A stretch of DNA of 64,000 nt from Campylobacteraceae bacterium (lineage in GTDB: Bacteria > Campylobacterota > Campylobacteria > Campylobacterales > Sulfurospirillaceae): NCBI GenBank assembly GCA_027050775.1, contig JALUBH010000020.1, forward strand, positions 62,001 to 126,000, written 5' to 3'. Numbering within the stretch: position 1 is the first letter of the stretch; every line of letters begins with the position of its first letter. Positions 62,134-64,000 of this stretch are shown one piece after another. The notes under the pieces are model-generated. The model was not told where the DNA came from and searched no databases. It was given only the letters and a program-made list of their open reading frames with translations. The position numbers and the translations under genes are program-made.

Positions 62134-62985
62134 TTATAACAGTATTTTAAAAAATTTATCTATTTTTTGCTCATCATCGAGCATAATTGTAACACTATTT
62201 TTTCCAATTTTGCTTTTAAAACCTATCTCATTGAGCTTTATTTTTAAACTTTTTAGCCCTTCCAAAGATTGTTCCTTTTTTTTATGTTTATGAGGATTTG
62301 CACCATTGGCTTTTATCTGTTTGACAAGTATTTCTGTATCTCTAACACTTAATTTTTGACCAAGTATCGTGTTTACTATACTCTCTTCATCATTATCGCA
62401 AAGACCGACTATTATCTTCGCGTGCCCTTGTGACAATCTTCCATTTGCGAGTAGTTTTTTTGTTTTATTACTTAAGGAGAGGAGTCTTATCGTATTTGTT
62501 ATCTGTGTTCTACTTTTATGTATGATCCCGGACAATCCCTCTTGGGTAATACTATACTCTTCTATAAGTTCTTTGTAGGATATGGCTAATTCTATCGGAT
62601 TTAAGTCCTCTCTTTGGATATTTTCTATAAGAGCTAGTTCTCGAAGGTTTTTTGATTCTATATCAGCTACGATTACTTTGATAGTTTTAAATCCAGCTTG
62701 TTTTGTTGCTCTTAATCTTCTTTCGCCTGCAAGCAAAACAAATTTATCATCTTTTTTTATGACTATAATCGGCTGAAGAAGCCCATGCTTTTTGATGGAT
62801 TCGCTAAGCTCACCGAGTGCTTCTTCATTAAAATAAGTTCTAGGTTGATAAGGATTTGGTGAGATTATATCTATATCTATCTCTCGCACTAAATCGCTCG
62901 AATCATCTATATCCTGTCTATATGCCTCTTCAACATCGTCTATTATCGCACTCAATCCTCTACCTAAGGCTTTCTTGGCACACAT
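62134..62985 (-). CDS. parB: Chromosome partitioning protein ParB
   Basis: 283 residues. ALGRGLSAIIDD at the N-terminus, the CTPase/ParB-N segment ISPNPYQPRTYFNEEALGEL, LLAGERRLRATKQAGFKTIK with the GERR motif, IENIQREDLNPIELAISYKE and the HTH ITQEGLSGIIHKSRTQITNT. ParB loads at parS and spreads as a CTP clamp. No parS-like TGTTTCACGTGAAACA was seen in the window. It follows parA by 1 nt. Confidence 0.96.
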   Translation of the reverse strand: MCAKKALGRGLSAIIDDVEEAYRQDIDDSSDLVREIDIDIISPNPYQPRTYFNEEALGELSESIKKHGLLQPIIVIKKDDKFVLLAGERRLRATKQAGFKTIKVIVADIESKNLRELALIENIQREDLNPIELAISYKELIEEYSITQEGLSGIIHKSRTQITNTIRLLSLSNKTKKLLANGRLSQGHAKIIVGLCDNDEESIVNTILGQKLSVRDTEILVKQIKANGANPHKHKKKEQSLEGLKSLKIKLNEIGFKSKIGKNSVTIMLDDEQKIDKFFKILL

Positions 62986-62986
62986 C

Positions 62987-63772
62987 TTAACTAGCCAATA
63001 TAGAGTTTGCTAAGTTTTGGTATGCTTGAGAACCAGCGGATTTTATGTCATATAAAATAATCGGTTTACCAAAGCTTGGGGATTCTGCAAGTTTTATATT
63101 TCTTGGAATTACAACATAAGATGATGATTTTTCATCTCTAAAAAGTTTGTTTTTGAAGTGTTGTTTTAGATCAGCAAAAACCTGTTTTGAAAGATTATTT
63201 TGAGTGCTGTACATGGTCGGTAAAAAACCTTTTATATCAAGTTTTGGATTTATAGTTTTTTTGATTAATTTCACAGTATTTAAAAGCTGAGCCAATCCTT
63301 CCAATGCAAAAAATTCACACTGTATAGGTATAATGACGGAATTTGCGGCGCTTAGTGCATTTATAGTGATACTTCCAAGAGCCGGCGGGGAGTCTATGAT
63401 AATATAATCATACCTATCCTGTACTTCGCTTATTTTATTTTTCAGTATCAGTTCTCTACCTTTTGTTTTTGCATCATAAAACTCTTTTTCAACGCCAACT
63501 AAGCCAATATTTGAAGGAGCGAGATGGAGCGTTGGAAGGGAGGTTTCTAAAATAACTTGAGATAATTTTTTTCTTCCTATCAATACATGGTATATATTGT
63601 ACTCATAGTCACTTCTATGAAAGCCTAGACCCGTCGTGGCATTTGATTGGGGATCAATGTCTATAAGTAATACTTTTTTTTCTGCTACAGCCAAAGAAGC
63701 TGCGAGATTTACCGCCGTAGTAGTTTTACCAACACCGCCTTTTTGATTTGCAATGGCTATTATTTCATTCAT
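62987..63772 (-). CDS. parA: Chromosome partitioning ATPase ParA (Soj)
   Basis: 261 residues. The deviant Walker A is ANQKGGVGKTTTAVNLAASL (about residues 8-27), followed by LLIDIDPQSNATTGLG and YIIIDSPPALGSITINAL. It forms nucleoid-bound gradients that segregate origins with ParB. Its start overlaps the birA stop by 3 nt (within ATGA). The chromosome origin may be in the region but no oriC-like DnaA-box cluster was recognised. Confidence 0.96.
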   Translation of the reverse strand: MNEIIAIANQKGGVGKTTTAVNLAASLAVAEKKVLLIDIDPQSNATTGLGFHRSDYEYNIYHVLIGRKKLSQVILETSLPTLHLAPSNIGLVGVEKEFYDAKTKGRELILKNKISEVQDRYDYIIIDSPPALGSITINALSAANSVIIPIQCEFFALEGLAQLLNTVKLIKKTINPKLDIKGFLPTMYSTQNNLSKQVFADLKQHFKNKLFRDEKSSSYVVIPRNIKLAESPSFGKPIILYDIKSAGSQAYQNLANSILAS

Positions 63773-64000
63773 CTTAGACTATACACCCTTTTTTTATTTA
63801 GCTCTATAGAGCCATCTTCACATAACTTAGCATCTTTTAGTGATTTTTTTTCAGTACCCACATGAAACACGAAATCTCTACTCTTTTGAAATTCTATCTT
63901 ATATTTACTAAAAACTTGCTTCCATGAAATTTTTTTCTCAAGTGTCTCTAAAAAGTCTTTTACTATTTTTTTGGGTTCTAAATATATATCTAAAATACCG
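63769..64000 (-). CDS. birA: Biotin-protein ligase BirA, C-terminal part
   Basis: 77 codons run from the window edge to TGA at 63769-63771. The end has FLETLEKKISWKQVFSKYKI, FQKSRDFVFHVGTEKKSLKD, then a short beta hairpin (LCEDGSIELNKKRVYSLR), the truncated C-terminal domain seen in Campylobacterota BirA. The catalytic GRGRxG loop would lie beyond the window. It fits the known birA-parA-parB order, and biotinylates AccB, the partner of AccD encoded here. Confidence 0.7.
   Translation of the reverse strand, partial: GILDIYLEPKKIVKDFLETLEKKISWKQVFSKYKIEFQKSRDFVFHVGTEKKSLKDAKLCEDGSIELNKKRVYSLR

Noticed and set aside
62000-64000. parS or oriC near parAB
   Set aside because: No TGTTTCACGTGAAACA-like sequence or DnaA-box cluster was found; any such site must lie outside the window.

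Overview
The window is a low-GC, densely packed bacterial chromosome segment. I assign it to the Campylobacterota (Epsilonproteobacteria), probably a free-living, respiratory, flagellated relative of Sulfurimonas or Sulfurovum; genus level is inference. The main evidence is gene order and content. The run birA-parA-parB-atpF'-atpF-atpH-atpA-atpG-atpD-atpC-tolQ-tolR-tolA-tolB-pal-cpoB is characteristic of the group, and atpB and atpE are absent from it. cbb3 oxidase assembly genes, small class I cytochromes c, an ArsRS-like two-component pair and a group-type RecO agree. I found no rRNA, tRNA, IS element, prophage or CRISPR array.

Layout. 1-10.4 kb is a surface polysaccharide / lipid A-core locus: the end of a late acyltransferase gene, an ELM1-like protein, two GT4 glycosyltransferases, UDP-GlcNAc 2-epimerase, two CgeB-like glycosyltransferases, an O-antigen ligase, a GT-A enzyme, a GT10 fucosyltransferase and a GmhA-like protein. 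It carries recombination scars, including an 18-codon remnant of an MBOAT acyltransferase at a strand switch. 10.6-14.2 kb holds two monohaem cytochromes c, then ccoS and ccoI, separated by a duplicated 82-bp repeat. 14.4-17.5 kb holds rho, a tiny lipoprotein gene and dnaX. 17.5-30 kb is mixed: a NIT-PAS-GGDEF-EAL protein, recR, a two-component system, dnaJ, a YgjP-type metalloprotease, ppk2, an HTH gene divergent from a histone-H1-like gene, polA and an HDOD gene. 30-38.2 kb has uvrA, a TSUP permease, a short flagellar operon (CheX-like, fliN, fliO-like), dus and dksA. 38.2-46.1 kb has rlmH, accD, an inositol-monophosphatase-family gene and gltD/gltB. 46.3-51.5 kb has recO, a ttcA-like gene, mtnN, a nitrilase-family gene, fabD, a reduced NtrC-like regulator and slyD. 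51.6-64 kb is the Tol-Pal / F1 ATP synthase / ParAB block, almost entirely on the minus strand.

The signals that ordinary annotation does not explain are these. (1) A perfect 14-bp palindrome (CTCTACATGTAGAG) occurs four times, with several near-copies, always inside genes. (2) A hairpin element that carries the ribosome-binding site of the next gene is present three times, with compensatory changes in its stem; two copies form an 82-bp tandem duplication with overlapping mini-ORFs between ccoI and ccoS. (3) Two genes, rlmH and the ygjP-like gene, appear to start at AUU. (4) A GmhA homologue has lost all its metal-binding and catalytic residues. (5) A lysine-rich H1-like protein has a consensus promoter and a palindromic operator, opposite a small HTH gene.
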